From assembly GCF_002993285.1 (NCBI RefSeq), contig NZ_CP027433.1, forward strand, positions 3,410,001 to 3,474,000: a stretch of 64,000 nucleotides of DNA, written 5' to 3'. The notes below the pieces were generated by a model, which made no database searches, was not told the origin of the DNA, and saw nothing but the letters and a program-made list of their open reading frames with translations. The number at the start of each line of letters is the position of its first letter. The stretch's first letter is position 1. The translations under genes and the position numbers were made by a program. This document shows positions 1 to 9,288 of the stretch, one piece after another. Source of the DNA: Gordonia iterans (GTDB lineage: Bacteria; Actinomycetota; Actinomycetes; Mycobacteriales; Mycobacteriaceae).

Positions 1-40
1 GCTGATCGAAGGCCGCGCGAACGCACCGCGCTCCCCGAAG

Positions 41-1339
41 TCAGCGGGACGAGCCCACGAGTTCCCGGTCGTCTGCCGCGCTCCCGACGGCCGTCACGTC
101 GCCGGTCCGACCCTTCGTCACCGGCTCCGCCTCGGCGAAGCCCGGTCGGGCGCTGCCCACGAAGGCGCGGAACCACGACCACACCGCGCCGAACCGGTTC
201 CGGAAGCCGACCAGGTAGAACAGGTGCACGCCGAGCCAGGTGAGCCAGCCGAGGAAACCGGTGAGCTTGACCCCGAACGGGGCATCGACGACGGCGTTGT
301 TGCGGTTCACCACGGCCATGCTGCCCTTGTCCAGGTAGCGGAACGGAGTGCCGGTCACCGTCTTGCCACGGATCATGTCGGCCGCGTGACGGCCCTCTTG
401 CATGGCGACGGGGCTCTGCCCGGGGTAGCCGTTCAGGCTAGTCATGTCGCCGATCGCGAACACGTCGGCGCGCGCCCCGACGGTGAGATCGGGATTGATC
501 AGCAACCGGCCGGCCCGGTCGGTGTCGCACTTGGTCGCCTCGGCGACCACCTCGGCCAGCGGAGTGGCCTGCACCCCGGCCGACCAGACGACGGTCTTGG
601 TCGCGATGGTCCGCTCGTCGCCGTCGGCGCCACGCAGGGTCACCGCGCCGTCGTCGATACCGGTGACGAAGCTGTCGGTGAGCACCTGCACTCCGGCGTC
701 CTCGAGTGTCGTGCGGGCGAAGTCCGAGAGCCGCCCGCCGTACACGGGCAGCAGGTCTCCGGCCCCTTCCACCAGGTACACCGCCGTCGGCGCATCGGTG
801 AAGTAGCGGGTACGCAGTTCGCGGATCTGACCGGCGATCTCGACGCCGGTGGCGCCGCCGCCCACCACCACGAAGGTGTGCGCGGCGGAGTCGTCGACCG
901 GGGCCGCGAAGCAGTCGAGCAGGTGAGCGCGCAGTCGCGTCGCATCGTCGAGCGTCTTGAGCGCGAAGGTGCGCTCGGCCCACTCGTCGTGCCCGAAGTA
1001 GCCCTGCGAGGCGCCGGCGGCGACGATCAGGTACTCGTACCGGATCTGCTCCTCGCCGTCGTCCGTGCGGTAGGTCAGCACCTTGGCGTCGGCGTCCAGG
1101 CCCGTCACCCGGCCGCGGACGACGTCGACGGTCTCCTTGGACGCCAGCACACCGGCGATCGGCGGCGCGATCTCCTCGGCCGGCAGCACCCCGGTGGCGA
1201 CCTGGTACAGCAGTGGTTGGAAGAGGTGCTCGTCGGTCGCGGAGATCAGGACCGTGGGAACCTTCGACTTGGCCAGCTGTTTGGCGGCGGCGAGGCCACC
1301 GAAGCCCGATCCGATCACGACGGTGTGCGTGGTGCGCAT
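41..1339 (-). CDS. ndh: type II NADH dehydrogenase (NDH-2)
   Basis: Single-subunit, non-proton-pumping NADH:quinone oxidoreductase of the respiratory chain, bound to the inner face of the membrane. The N-terminus carries the FAD Rossmann motif GSGFGGLAAA. A second dinucleotide-binding motif, VVGGGATGVEIAG, lies near the middle and should bind NADH. The late motif VFAIGDM is the usual FAD-contacting Asp segment. A hydrophobic C-terminal stretch (FLGWLTWLGVHLFYLVGF) matches the membrane-anchoring segment of mycobacterial Ndh. I place the start at the ATG at 1339, which follows a good AGGAA ribosome binding site and gives 432 residues. An upstream in-frame GTG at 1378 would add 13 residues without a clear RBS. 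The gene is divergent from a LysR regulator that may control it. Family assignment is firm; the physiological link to the nitrate reductase in this window is inference. Confidence 0.93.
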   Translation of the reverse strand: MRTTHTVVIGSGFGGLAAAKQLAKSKVPTVLISATDEHLFQPLLYQVATGVLPAEEIAPPIAGVLASKETVDVVRGRVTGLDADAKVLTYRTDDGEEQIRYEYLIVAAGASQGYFGHDEWAERTFALKTLDDATRLRAHLLDCFAAPVDDSAAHTFVVVGGGATGVEIAGQIRELRTRYFTDAPTAVYLVEGAGDLLPVYGGRLSDFARTTLEDAGVQVLTDSFVTGIDDGAVTLRGADGDERTIATKTVVWSAGVQATPLAEVVAEATKCDTDRAGRLLINPDLTVGARADVFAIGDMTSLNGYPGQSPVAMQEGRHAADMIRGKTVTGTPFRYLDKGSMAVVNRNNAVVDAPFGVKLTGFLGWLTWLGVHLFYLVGFRNRFGAVWSWFRAFVGSARPGFAEAEPVTKGRTGDVTAVGSAADDRELVGSSR

Positions 1340-1429
1340 CTGCGGTTCCTGCTCTCTGCTCGACGATGTTATGTCCACTCTCGTAGATCAGTCAGGTCGC
1401 CGTCGACCCCGATGACCAGATGATTTCGA

Positions 1430-1458
1430 ATGACATCCATCTGTTCTGTTCATACACT
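1430..1458 (+). promoter_or_regulatory. sigma70-like promoter, probably giving a leaderless LysR transcript
   Basis: ATGACA (1430-1435, 5 of 6 to TTGACA) and TACACT (1453-1458) are separated by 17 bp. Transcription would start about seven bases downstream, on or next to the ATG at 1465, so the mRNA would lack a leader. A short GAGG lies only two bases before the ATG, too close to be a normal Shine-Dalgarno. Leaderless genes are common in actinobacteria; this call is from sequence only. Confidence 0.5.
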
Positions 1459-1464
1459 GAGGTC

Positions 1465-2331
1465 ATGGAGTTCCGGCAGCTCGAGTACCTGGTGGCCGTC
1501 GCCGAGTGCGGCGGCTTCTCCCGCGCGGCTAAGGCCAGCTTCGTGTCGCAGTCGGCGGTGAGCCATCAGATCGCCGCCCTCGAGCGCGAGCTGGGCGTGG
1601 AGCTGTTCGACCGTGCGGCCCGCTCGGTGACGCTCACCGACGCCGGAGAACTGCTGGTCCCGCGCGCTCGGGAACTGCTGCGGCTGCGCGACGAGGCTGT
1701 CGCCGCGGTGGTTCCCCGACCTGATCGGGTGCGCATCACCGCCAACATGTCGTTTGCCCGAGCCGCGCTCAGCGCGGTGGCGACCGTCCGCGAACGCCAC
1801 CCGGAGGCCGAGATCGACTTTCTCATCAAGCCGTTCGGGCAGCGGATCGACGCCGTCGCATCCGGGGAGGCCGACCTGGCGCTGGTCCGCGGCGGCGTCG
1901 ACCGCGACGACCTCTACCTCGATCCCCTCTGGGTGGACCAGCCGGTGCTGACCTTCCCGTCACGGCATCCGCTGGCCGGCCTGGGGCGCGCGCCGGCCCC
2001 GCGCGAACTGTCGGAGTTTCCGCTGATTCTCCCGCCCGCCGAACAGCAGCTTCTGCTGCACCAGCTGGTCGAACGTGTCTTCGCCCGGGCCGACGCGCAG
2101 GTGATCTACGGGCCGGTGGTGCGGCCGGGACATTCGGTGGCCTTCGAGCTCATCAACCACCCGGAATGCTGGTCCATCCTGTACGACGACCCGCTGGTGC
2201 CCGGCCTGGTCTGCCGTCGCGGACTGGAGTTCACCCTGCCGGTGTCGGCGGTGCTCCGCGCGGATGCGACGCCCAATCCGCTCGTGGCCGAGCTGCTCGC
2301 CGAACTCTCGCACGGATACAGCCGCAGGTGA
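1465..2331 (+). CDS. LysR-family transcriptional regulator
   Basis: 288-residue DNA-binding regulator. The N-terminus (MEFRQLEYLVAVAECGGFSR) and the following SQSAVSHQIAALERELG are a canonical LysR winged helix-turn-helix at residues 1-60. The remainder is the periplasmic-binding-like effector domain. The ligand is unknown. I chose the ATG at 1465 because the HTH begins exactly there and the region upstream looks like promoter; an in-frame ATG at 1420 would add 15 non-conserved residues. It is divergent from ndh with a gap of about 125 bp, the usual LysR arrangement with a target gene, so ndh or its own gene is the likeliest target (inference). It converges on truA with only 15 bp between stop codons. 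Confidence 0.9.
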   Translation: MEFRQLEYLVAVAECGGFSRAAKASFVSQSAVSHQIAALERELGVELFDRAARSVTLTDAGELLVPRARELLRLRDEAVAAVVPRPDRVRITANMSFARAALSAVATVRERHPEAEIDFLIKPFGQRIDAVASGEADLALVRGGVDRDDLYLDPLWVDQPVLTFPSRHPLAGLGRAPAPRELSEFPLILPPAEQQLLLHQLVERVFARADAQVIYGPVVRPGHSVAFELINHPECWSILYDDPLVPGLVCRRGLEFTLPVSAVLRADATPNPLVAELLAELSHGYSRR

Positions 2332-2346
2332 GTGCGGCCACGCAGA

Positions 2347-3240
2347 TCAGCCGCCGCAGCAGCCGCCCGAGGGGCCGCCCGCCGTCCCGCCGCCGTCCAC
2401 GTCTGCGGCGTCCCGCACGTCCCTCGTCACCGCGTTGCGCGCCGCCCACTCCTGCGGCGGCGGGTAATACACCTCAGCGAGGGTGAGGCCGCGCGCCTGT
2501 GCGACCGGCACCTGGGCGCTGCGCGTCCGCTCGTTCAGCAGCGCGACGCACCAGTCGACGCTGCGGCGGCCTTCGCCCACCGAGGCCACGGCTCCGACCA
2601 GCGAGCGCACCATCGACCAGCAGAAGGCGTCGGCCTTCACCCGACCGATCAGCACCCCGTCGTCGTCACGCCGCCAGGAGAACTCCTGGAGCTCACGGAT
2701 CGTCGTAGAGCCCTCCCGGAACCGGCAGAAGGCGGCGAAGTCGTTCAGCCCCAGCAGGGCGGCCGAGGCCTGGTTCATCGCCTCGGGGTCGAGCGGACGC
2801 CGCCAGTCGGCGGTGCGTCGTGCCGACAGCGGTTCGGCGCCCCACGGCGCGTCCGACAGGCGGTACTCGTAGCGCCGGGCGAGCGCCGAGAAGCGGGCAT
2901 CGAAATCGTGCGGCACCGCGTCGACCGACTTGACCCGCACGTCGTCGGGCAGCATCTTCGCGAGTCGACGGACCAGGCGCCCGGGATCGCCGTCGATCGA
3001 CCGAGTCGCCAGGGCCGCCGCGGGAACGTCGCAGTGCGCCACCTGTCCGGTGGCGTGCACACCCGCGTCGGTCCGTCCGGCGACGGTGAGCCGGACGGGC
3101 ATCCGCAGCACCGTCGACAGCGTCGCCTCGAGGGTCTCGCAGACCGTGCGCCGGCCGGGCTGGGTCGCCCAGCCGGAGAAGTCGGTGCCGTCGTACCCGA
3201 TCAGCAAGCGCAGCCGCGGCGACTCGTGTTCCGGCTCCAC
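2347..3240 (-). CDS. truA: tRNA pseudouridine(38-40) synthase
   Basis: Converts uridines 38-40 of the tRNA anticodon stem-loop to pseudouridine. The protein has 297 residues. The family start [18 protein letters not shown] lies near residue 12, and the catalytic aspartate sits in [14 protein letters not shown]. Further conserved segments are [14 protein letters not shown] and the late [12 protein letters not shown]. The C-terminus is an unusual Gly/Cys-rich tail ([14 protein letters not shown]) with no known role. It is the last gene of the infA-rpoA-rplQ minus-strand cluster, as in other actinobacteria, 90 bp after rplQ with a hairpin between. Confidence 0.95.
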   Translation of the reverse strand: MEPEHESPRLRLLIGYDGTDFSGWATQPGRRTVCETLEATLSTVLRMPVRLTVAGRTDAGVHATGQVAHCDVPAAALATRSIDGDPGRLVRRLAKMLPDDVRVKSVDAVPHDFDARFSALARRYEYRLSDAPWGAEPLSARRTADWRRPLDPEAMNQASAALLGLNDFAAFCRFREGSTTIRELQEFSWRRDDDGVLIGRVKADAFCWSMVRSLVGAVASVGEGRRSVDWCVALLNERTRSAQVPVAQARGLTLAEVYYPPPQEWAARNAVTRDVRDAADVDGGGTAGGPSGGCCGG

Positions 3241-3303
3241 GCCGGCCTCCCTCCGATACGACGAACCCGCCGGCTCCTCACGGGAACCAGCGGGTGCGTC
3301 TAC

Positions 3304-3328
3304 AGGCGTCTCCCGAAACGGGAGGCCT
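3304..3328 (-). terminator. hairpin after rplQ, possible attenuator or terminator
   Basis: The plus strand reads AGGC-gt-CTCCCG-AAA-CGGGAG-GCCT, a perfect 6-bp stem with an AAA loop extended by AGGC/GCCT around a two-base bulge. It sits three bases after the rplQ stop codon. There is no strong U-tract, so it may reduce rather than end transcription into truA. Confidence 0.45.
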
Positions 3329-3330
3329 GC

Positions 3331-3906
3331 CTACTTCTCTTCGTTCGAACCGTCGACGTCGGCGCCCTCGGCGAGAGCCTCGTCCGCGGTGGCCGCGGCC
3401 TGGTTCTCGTCGGCACCCTCGGACACGGCCTCGGCGTTGGAGACCTCGGCCGGGGTGGCCTCGTCGATCACCTCGGCGACCGGGTTCTCGGCAGCGGCCT
3501 TCTTGGAGGCGGCGGCGCGGGTGGCCCGGCTGGCCTCGTTCGACGCGGTCTGCTCGGTGACCAGAGCGATCACGGCCATCGGCGCGTTGTCGCCCTTGCG
3601 CGGCAGGGTCTTGATGATGCGGGTGTATCCGCCGTCGCGACCGGAGTACAGCGGCGCGATGTCGTCGAACAGCTTGGCGACGACGTCCTTGTCGCGGATG
3701 TCCTTGAGCACCTGGCGACGGTTGGCGAGCTCGCCGGCCTTCGCATGAGTGATCAGCTTCTCGGCGTACGGGCGGAGCCGCTTGGCCTTGGCTTCGGTGG
3801 TGGTGATGCGGCCGTGCTCGAAGAGCGCCGTCGCCAGGTTGGCGAGGATCGCCTTCTGGTGGCTGGCCGACCCGCCGAGGCGGGCACCCTTAGTGGGCTT
3901 GGGCAT
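3331..3906 (-). CDS. rplQ: 50S ribosomal protein L17
   Basis: Large-subunit ribosomal protein. The first ~118 residues ([20 protein letters not shown] through the [20 protein letters not shown] region) are the conserved L17 core. The 191-residue protein then has a C-terminal extension of about 70 residues rich in Ala, Glu and Asp, a feature of many actinobacterial L17 proteins and of no established function. It follows rpoA by 60 bp, the universal alpha-operon order. Confidence 0.97.
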   Translation of the reverse strand: MPKPTKGARLGGSASHQKAILANLATALFEHGRITTTEAKAKRLRPYAEKLITHAKAGELANRRQVLKDIRDKDVVAKLFDDIAPLYSGRDGGYTRIIKTLPRKGDNAPMAVIALVTEQTASNEASRATRAAASKKAAAENPVAEVIDEATPAEVSNAEAVSEGADENQAAATADEALAEGADVDGSNEEK

Positions 3907-3966
3907 GGAATTCTCCTAGGAGGGGCGCCGATCGCAGACCGGCAGTCTCTTTGATGGTCTGACGAG

Positions 3967-5019
3967 CTACAGCTGCTCGGTCTCGGCGAAATCTTCACCG
4001 GAGTCGTCGGTGTACGACGCCTCGTCACTCCAGGTACCGGTGGCCGGATCGTACCCGGCGACCTGCGACGGATCGAAGCTGGCCGGGCTGTCCTTGAGCG
4101 ACAGACCCAGACCGTGCAGCTTCACCTTCACCTCGTCGATCGACTTCTGACCGAAGTTGCGGATGTCGAGCAGGTCCGACTCGGTACGGGCCACCAACTC
4201 GCCGACGGTGTGCACACCCTCGCGCTTGAGGCAGTTGTACGACCGGACGGTCAGCTCCAGATCCTCGATCGGCAGGCTGAACGCGGCGATGTGATCAGCT
4301 TCCTGCGGTGACGGGCCGATCTCGATGCCCTCGGCCTCGACGTTGAGCTCCCGAGCCAGGCCGAAGAGCTCGACCAGGGTCTTACCGGCCGACGCCAGGG
4401 CGTCCCGCGCGGTGATGGAGTTCTTGGTCTCCACGTCGAGCACCAGACGATCGAAGTCGGTGCGCTGCTCGACGCGGGTGGCCTCGACCTTGTAGGTCAC
4501 CTTGAGGACCGGCGAGTAGATCGAGTCGACCGGGATACGGCCGATCTCGGCACCGGTGGCCTTGTTCTGCACGGCCGGCACGTAGCCGCGGCCCCGCTCG
4601 ACGACGAGCTCGATCTCGAGCTTGCCCTTGTCGTTGAGGGTCGCGATGTGCAGGTCCGGGTTGTGCACCGTGACACCGGCCGGGGGCACGATGTCGGCGC
4701 CGGTGACCGCACCGGGACCCTGCTTGCGGACGTACATGGTGACCGGCTCGTCCTCTTCCGAACTGACCACGAGGCCCTTGAGGTTCAGGATGATGTCGGT
4801 GACGTCTTCCTTCACACCCGGGACGGTGGTGAACTCGTGGAGCACGCCGTCGATGCGGATGCTGGTGACCGCCGCGCCCGGGATGGACGAGAGCAGCGTG
4901 CGCCGCAGCGAGTTGCCGAGCGTGTAGCCGAAGCCCGGCTCCAGCGGCTCGATGACGAACTTGGACCGGTTCTCGGCGATGACCTCTTCGGACAGAATGG
5001 GTCGCTGTGAGATGAGCAT
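3967..5019 (-). CDS. rpoA: DNA-directed RNA polymerase subunit alpha
   Basis: Scaffold subunit for RNA polymerase assembly. The 350 residues contain the N-terminal dimerisation and beta/beta'-binding domain ([20 protein letters not shown] at ~20-40), then a linker and the C-terminal domain ([20 protein letters not shown] and [16 protein letters not shown]) that contacts UP-element DNA and activators. It ends with an acidic tail. It lies between rpsD and rplQ in the standard alpha operon. Confidence 0.98.
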   Translation of the reverse strand: MLISQRPILSEEVIAENRSKFVIEPLEPGFGYTLGNSLRRTLLSSIPGAAVTSIRIDGVLHEFTTVPGVKEDVTDIILNLKGLVVSSEEDEPVTMYVRKQGPGAVTGADIVPPAGVTVHNPDLHIATLNDKGKLEIELVVERGRGYVPAVQNKATGAEIGRIPVDSIYSPVLKVTYKVEATRVEQRTDFDRLVLDVETKNSITARDALASAGKTLVELFGLARELNVEAEGIEIGPSPQEADHIAAFSLPIEDLELTVRSYNCLKREGVHTVGELVARTESDLLDIRNFGQKSIDEVKVKLHGLGLSLKDSPASFDPSQVAGYDPATGTWSDEASYTDDSGEDFAETEQL

Positions 5020-5097
5020 TGGTGAGTGATTTCTCCTTTGCCGCCCGCTATATGACGGCGTACGAGGGTGACCGAACAGCTGTCGCTGCTGCGGCGG

Positions 5098-5703
5098 TTA
5101 CTTGCTGTAGTACTCGACGATGAGCTGCTCGGTGAGGGGCACGTCGATCTGCGCGCGCTCGGGCACCGAGTGCACGAGGATGCGCAGCGTCGACGGGACC
5201 ACCTGCAGCCAGGCCGGAACCGGGCGGTCGCCCAGGGTCTCCTTGGCGACCTGGAACGGCAGGGTGCCGAGCGACTTCGGCTTCACGTCGATGATGTCGT
5301 ACTGGCTGACCCGGTAGCTCGGGACGTCCACGGAGACACCGTTCACGGTGAAGTGGCCGTGGCTGACCAGCTGACGGGCCTGACGGCGCGTGCGGGCCAG
5401 GCCGGCCCGGTAGACGACGTTGTCCAGGCGGGTCTCGAGGATCTTCAGCAACTCGTCGCCGGTCTTACCCGAGCGGCGGTTGGCCTCCTCGTAGTAGCGA
5501 CGGAACTGCTTCTCCATGACGCCGTAGGTGAAGCGGGCCTTCTGCTTCTCCTGCAGCTGGAGCAGGTACTCGGTCTCCTTGATCCGCGCGCGACCGTGCT
5601 GGCCGGGCGGGTACGGGCGACGTTCGTACGCCTGGTCTCCACCGATCAGGTCGACGCGGAGACGACGGGACTTCTTGGTTGCGGGGCCGGTATAACGAGC
5701 CAT
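5098..5703 (-). CDS. rpsD: 30S ribosomal protein S4
   Basis: Primary 16S rRNA-binding protein that nucleates 30S assembly; in other bacteria it can repress its own operon translationally. The protein has 201 residues, with the N-terminal RYTGPATKKSRRLRVDL, the segment RPYPPGQHGRARIKE, and the S4 RNA-binding fold around RLDNVVYRAGLARTRRQARQ and VSHGHFTVNG. The RPYPPGQHG stretch lacks the zinc-binding cysteines, so this is the Cys-less form. Confidence 0.98.
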   Translation of the reverse strand: MARYTGPATKKSRRLRVDLIGGDQAYERRPYPPGQHGRARIKETEYLLQLQEKQKARFTYGVMEKQFRRYYEEANRRSGKTGDELLKILETRLDNVVYRAGLARTRRQARQLVSHGHFTVNGVSVDVPSYRVSQYDIIDVKPKSLGTLPFQVAKETLGDRPVPAWLQVVPSTLRILVHSVPERAQIDVPLTEQLIVEYYSK

Positions 5704-5725
5704 GTTTCTCTACTTTCCTTTCCCG

Positions 5726-6133
5726 CTAGACCCGGCGCCGCTTCGGCGGACGGCAGCCGTTGTGGGGCTGCGGGGTCACGTCGGAGATGGTGCCGACCTC
5801 GAGGCCGGCTGCCTGCAGCGAACGGATGGCGGTCTCGCGGCCCGAACCCGGGCCCTTGACGAAGACGTCGACCTTCTTGACGCCGTTCTCCTGCGCCTTG
5901 CGCGCGGCGTTCTCGGCAGCGAGCTGCGCGGCGAACGGGGTGCTCTTGCGCGAACCCTTGAAGCCCACGTGGCCGGACGAAGCCCAGCTGATCACGTTGC
6001 CCTCGGGATCGGTGATCGACACGATGGTGTTGTTGAACGTCGACTTGATGTGTGCGTGGCCGTGCGGAACGTTCTTCTTATCGCGACGGCGTGTGCCCTT
6101 CTTGGGGCCGGCACTGCGTGACTTGGGGGGCAT
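5726..6133 (-). CDS. rpsK: 30S ribosomal protein S11
   Basis: Platform protein of the small subunit, near the mRNA exit site. The 135 residues include [19 protein letters not shown], the [14 protein letters not shown] region and the C-terminal [18 protein letters not shown] signature. The ATG overlaps the rpsM stop codon by one base (TAATG), indicating translational coupling. Confidence 0.98.
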   Translation of the reverse strand: MPPKSRSAGPKKGTRRRDKKNVPHGHAHIKSTFNNTIVSITDPEGNVISWASSGHVGFKGSRKSTPFAAQLAAENAARKAQENGVKKVDVFVKGPGSGRETAIRSLQAAGLEVGTISDVTPQPHNGCRPPKRRRV

Positions 6134-6501
6134 TACTTCTTCTTCCCGGCGATGGTCTTCTTCGGGCCCTTACGAGTGCGGGCGTTGGTCTTGGTGCGCT
6201 GACCGTGGACGGGCAGGCCACGACGGTGGCGCAGACCCTGGTAGCAGCCGATCTCGATCTTGCGACGGATGTCGGCCTGAACCTCGCGGCGCAGGTCACC
6301 CTCGACCTTCACGTTCGACTCGATGTACTCGCGAAGCTTCGAGACGTCCGAGTCGGTGAGATCCTTGGCCCGCAGGTCCGGGCTCAGGCCGGTGGCGGCC
6401 AGGATCTCCTTGGAGGTGGTACGACCAACTCCGTAGATGTACGTCAGTGCGATCTCCAGCCGCTTCTCGCGGGGGAGATCCACACCAGCAAGACGTGCCA
6501 T
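6133..6501 (-). CDS. rpsM: 30S ribosomal protein S13
   Basis: Head protein of the small subunit that contacts 23S rRNA and L5 in intersubunit bridges. The 122 residues start [20 protein letters not shown] and contain [12 protein letters not shown] and the basic C-terminal region with [20 protein letters not shown]. It is 172 bp downstream of rpmJ, a larger gap than elsewhere in the operon, with no gene in it. Confidence 0.98.
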   Translation of the reverse strand: MARLAGVDLPREKRLEIALTYIYGVGRTTSKEILAATGLSPDLRAKDLTDSDVSKLREYIESNVKVEGDLRREVQADIRRKIEIGCYQGLRHRRGLPVHGQRTKTNARTRKGPKKTIAGKKK

Positions 6502-6673
6502 GTGGTGTTCCTTTGATTTTCAGAGGTCTGCTCCCAGTCCGTCCCGCCTCTGCGACGGGCCCCGGCCTCTGGTCCGGGGGTCGGCGGTCACGCGTCTGTG
6601 GCCGCTGGTGCTGGGAGTTCATTCGTTGCCATATTCAATTGTGTTCTTCAAGCGACCTGAAGAAGGACGCTGA

Positions 6674-6787
6674 TCAGCCCTGACGCTGCTTGTGACGCAG
6701 GTTTTCGCAGATCACCATGACCCGGCCGTTACGGCGGATCACCTTGCACTTCTCGCAGATCGGCTTGACGCTCGGCTTGACCTTCAC
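6674..6787 (-). CDS. rpmJ: 50S ribosomal protein L36
   Basis: The smallest large-subunit protein, 37 residues: [20 protein letters not shown] followed by [17 protein letters not shown]. The start is GTG at 6787. It is the zinc-binding form: the pattern C-x2-C-x12-C-x4-H (CEKC, then VICENLRH) provides three Cys and one His ligand. It lies between infA and rpsM, its standard position. Confidence 0.97.
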   Translation of the reverse strand: MKVKPSVKPICEKCKVIRRNGRVMVICENLRHKQRQG

Positions 6788-6839
6788 GTCAGCTTCTCCT
6801 TATTTCCATCTCCCGGGTCATCGACGCCCGGGCGGGGGC

Positions 6840-7061
6840 CTACTTGTAGCGGTAGACGATCCGGCCGCGGCTCAGGTCGTAGGGCGAGAGCTCCACGACG
6901 ACACGATCCTCCGGCAGGATACGGATGTAGTGCTGCCGCATCTTGCCGCTGATGTGGGCGAGAACCTTGTGTCCGTTCTCCAGCTCAATGCGAAACATCG
7001 CATTGGGCAGGGGCTCGACTACACGACCCTCAACCTCAATGGCTCCGTCTTTCTTAGCCAT
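6840..7061 (-). CDS. infA: translation initiation factor IF-1
   Basis: Binds the ribosomal A site during initiation together with IF-2 and IF-3. The 73 residues form a single OB/S1 fold: [39 protein letters not shown], and the C-terminal [17 protein letters not shown]. Length and sequence are typical. It is the first gene of the infA-rpmJ-rpsM-rpsK-rpsD-rpoA-rplQ-truA cluster. Confidence 0.98.
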
Positions 7062-7219
7062 GTCCTCCGCGATCCTGGGCGACGACGCGCGTCTCCCGGT
7101 TGAATCCTTGGTTTTCCGCTACGGTCGGCACATCGAACGTCGTCGTCCGCCCGCCCCGATCGTTCACGGGGAACGGGCGGGAACAGGCATGCGAGTACCG
7201 CACGACGCACCGAGAATCC

Positions 7220-7248
7220 ATAGTACGCGCGCCGGGCCGGTCGGCCAA
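7220..7248 (-). promoter_or_regulatory. candidate promoter of the infA-rpoA cluster
   Basis: On the minus strand TTGGCC (7243-7248) and TACTAT (7220-7225) are spaced 17 bp apart. The predicted start near 7213 leaves a leader of about 150 nt before infA. Each hexamer matches consensus at 4 of 6 positions. Confidence 0.45.
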
Positions 7249-7298
7249 ACCGGCGACGGACCGTCCCGCGCCCGGCGAACCTTTGAGAGAGTGGAGCC

Positions 7299-7706
7299 AT
7301 GAAGGCCTTCCTGATCCGGACTGTGTTCACCGCGTTCTCCCTGTGGGTGGCGGTGGAACTGGTGCCGGGACTCTCGTTCGACTTCGCCGGCGTCGGCTCC
7401 TGGTGGGGCAAGTTCGGCATCGTGCTGCTGATCGCGGCGATCTTCGGGATCGTCAACGGCTTCGTCAAGCCGATCGTGCAGATTCTGTCGATCCCGCTCT
7501 ACATCCTCACCCTGGGCTTGATCCACATCGTGATCAACGCCTTCATGCTGGAGATCACCGCCTGGATCACCAACAACCTCACGCACTGGGGGCTGGAGGT
7601 CGACAGCTTCTTCTGGGCGGCGATCCTCGGCGCCCTGATCATCTCGATCGTCAGCTGGCTGACCGCCATGCTGGTGCCCGACAAGGTCGACAACCTGTAT
7701 CGCTGA
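7299..7706 (+). CDS. phage-holin-family / DUF360-type membrane protein
   Basis: 135-residue integral membrane protein with four predicted hydrophobic segments (FLIRTVFTAFSLWVAVELV; FGIVLLIAAIFGIVNGFV; an ILSIPLYILTLGLIHIVINA region; FFWAAILGALIISIVSWL). The pattern NGFVKPIVQILSIPLYILTL is characteristic of the widespread YvlD-like family often labelled phage holin family 4. No lysis function is implied and its role is unknown; no phage genes are nearby. It starts a plus-strand group lying between infA and map. A GAGAGAGTGGAG run ahead of the ATG provides an RBS. Confidence 0.8.
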   Translation: MKAFLIRTVFTAFSLWVAVELVPGLSFDFAGVGSWWGKFGIVLLIAAIFGIVNGFVKPIVQILSIPLYILTLGLIHIVINAFMLEITAWITNNLTHWGLEVDSFFWAAILGALIISIVSWLTAMLVPDKVDNLYR

Positions 7707-7789
7707 GGCGACGACGACCGGGGCCGACGAGGGGCGGCGGCGCACCGAACGCACGGCGGGTCGGGGCGGGCTGCGCTAACGTCGGGGCG

Positions 7790-8692
7790 ATGGGACGCAT
7801 CACCGCCCGGCGGCGGGTGACACGCGTCCGCCGCGGCGACGGCCCCGACGTCCGTGCGGACGTGCTCGCCGTCGAAGAACCGCTCGAGATCCGCGTGGGC
7901 GGATCGCCGCTGACCGTCACCATGCGGACCCCCGGTCACGATGTGGAGTTGGCCGCCGGCTTCCTGGTGTCCGAGGCCGTGATCTCCGCGCGCGGGCACC
8001 TGCTCGCGGCCCGCTACTGCGCCGGCGCGGTCGCCACCGGCTCCGACGGCGCGGTGGAGAACACCTACAACGTCCTCGATCTGACCCTCGCTCCCGGCAT
8101 CGTCGTGCCCGCCTCCACCGCTCGCGCCTTCACCACCACCAGTGCGTGCGGGGTGTGCGGCAAGGCCGGCATCGATGACGTCGCCGCGGCGTCGTGCTTC
8201 GATCCGGCCGGAGACCCGGCCCCGGTGAGCGCCGAGTTCCTGCTAGACCTGCCCGCCCGGCTGCGCGCCCGGCAGACCGCGTTCGACAAGACCGGCGGCC
8301 TGCACGCGGCGGGACTCTTCCACGCCGGCACCGGCGAGCTGCTGGTGGTGCGGGAGGACGTCGGCAGGCACAACGCCGTGGACAAGGTGGTGGGCTGGGC
8401 CCTGGAGGCCGGGCGGCTGCCGCTGCGCGACACCGTCTTGCAGGTGTCCGGACGCGCCAGCTTCGAGCTCGTCCAGAAGGCGGCCATGGCCGGCATCCCG
8501 GTTCTGTCCGCGGTGTCGGCGCCGTCGTCGCTGGCGGTGGACCTCGCCGTCGAGCGCGGCGTCACCCTGGCCGGGTTCGTGCGCGGAGACTCACTCGTGC
8601 TGTACAGCCGGGCCGATCGGGTCGTCGATGCGGCGCCACTGGCCCGCGATTGCGCCCCAGGTGATCCGGTCCGCCCCATACGGGATCCATAG
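7790..8692 (+). CDS. fdhD: formate dehydrogenase accessory sulfurtransferase FdhD
   Basis: Transfers sulfur from IscS to the molybdenum cofactor of formate dehydrogenase. The 300-residue protein has the sulfur-carrying cysteine motif TSACGVCGKAGIDDV and the later segment VREDVGRHNAVDKVVGWAL, both diagnostic. No formate dehydrogenase gene is in this window, so the partner must lie elsewhere. The narG product is also a molybdo-bis-MGD enzyme, but NarJ is its known chaperone and I do not infer a link. The ATG at 7790 is chosen because the conserved region begins within 20 residues of it. Confidence 0.93.
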   Translation: MGRITARRRVTRVRRGDGPDVRADVLAVEEPLEIRVGGSPLTVTMRTPGHDVELAAGFLVSEAVISARGHLLAARYCAGAVATGSDGAVENTYNVLDLTLAPGIVVPASTARAFTTTSACGVCGKAGIDDVAAASCFDPAGDPAPVSAEFLLDLPARLRARQTAFDKTGGLHAAGLFHAGTGELLVVREDVGRHNAVDKVVGWALEAGRLPLRDTVLQVSGRASFELVQKAAMAGIPVLSAVSAPSSLAVDLAVERGVTLAGFVRGDSLVLYSRADRVVDAAPLARDCAPGDPVRPIRDP

Positions 8693-8788
8693 GGAGGAAC
8701 GGAAGTCCCGGGGCGGAACGCCGGTGCGCCGCACGACCCGGGCGGTCGGAAGGCAGCCGGCCCCGAACAGATGGGTACTCTCGGGCTC

Positions 8789-9238
8789 GTGCGAGCAGTG
8801 GTTCAGCGGGTGTCGCAAGCATCGGTCACCGTCGACGGCGAGGTGGTCGGTGCACTCGACTTGTCCGGCGGCGCCCTCGGCCTGGTCGCTCTGGTCGGCG
8901 CGACCCACGACGACTCCGCCGCCCACGCCGCACGGCTCGCCGACAAGATCTGGCGGCTGCGCATCTTCCGCCGCGACGACGGCCCGGAGCTCGCCGCCGC
9001 CGATCTGGCCGCCCCGATCCTGGTGATCAGCCAGTTCACTCTGTACGCGAACACCGATAAGGGCCGGCGGCCGTCGTGGAACGCGGCCGCACCGGGTCCG
9101 GTCGCCGAGCCGCTCGTCGACGCGGTGGTCGCCGAACTGCGCCGGCTGGGCGCGACGGTGGCCACCGGCCGGTTCGGCGCCGACATGTCGGTGTCCCTGG
9201 TCAACGACGGTCCGGTCACGCTGATCCTGGAGGTCTGA
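8789..9238 (+). CDS. dtd: D-aminoacyl-tRNA deacylase
   Basis: Hydrolyses D-amino acids (and glycine mischarged on tRNA-Ala) from tRNAs, keeping them out of protein. The 149-residue protein starts (V)[19 protein letters not shown] and carries the two active-site motifs [12 protein letters not shown] and the Gly-cisPro element [13 protein letters not shown] use GTG at 8789, which gives the family's normal N-terminus; an ATG at 8771 would add six residues. The following GT87 gene starts 50 bp downstream. Confidence 0.94.
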   Translation: MRAVVQRVSQASVTVDGEVVGALDLSGGALGLVALVGATHDDSAAHAARLADKIWRLRIFRRDDGPELAAADLAAPILVISQFTLYANTDKGRRPSWNAAAPGPVAEPLVDAVVAELRRLGATVATGRFGADMSVSLVNDGPVTLILEV

Positions 9239-9288
9239 GCCCGCCGGCCGCACAGGTGGGCCGACCACGCGCTGGTAGTCTCTGCCGG

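Noticed and set aside
1..40. Gene at the left edge
   Set aside because: Too little sequence to support any call.
2332..3954. 540-codon plus-strand frame
   Set aside because: Antisense to truA and rplQ, both confidently identified.
7299..7706. Phage holin or prophage remnant
   Set aside because: Family name only; no phage genes nearby and the YvlD-like family is chromosomal and widespread.
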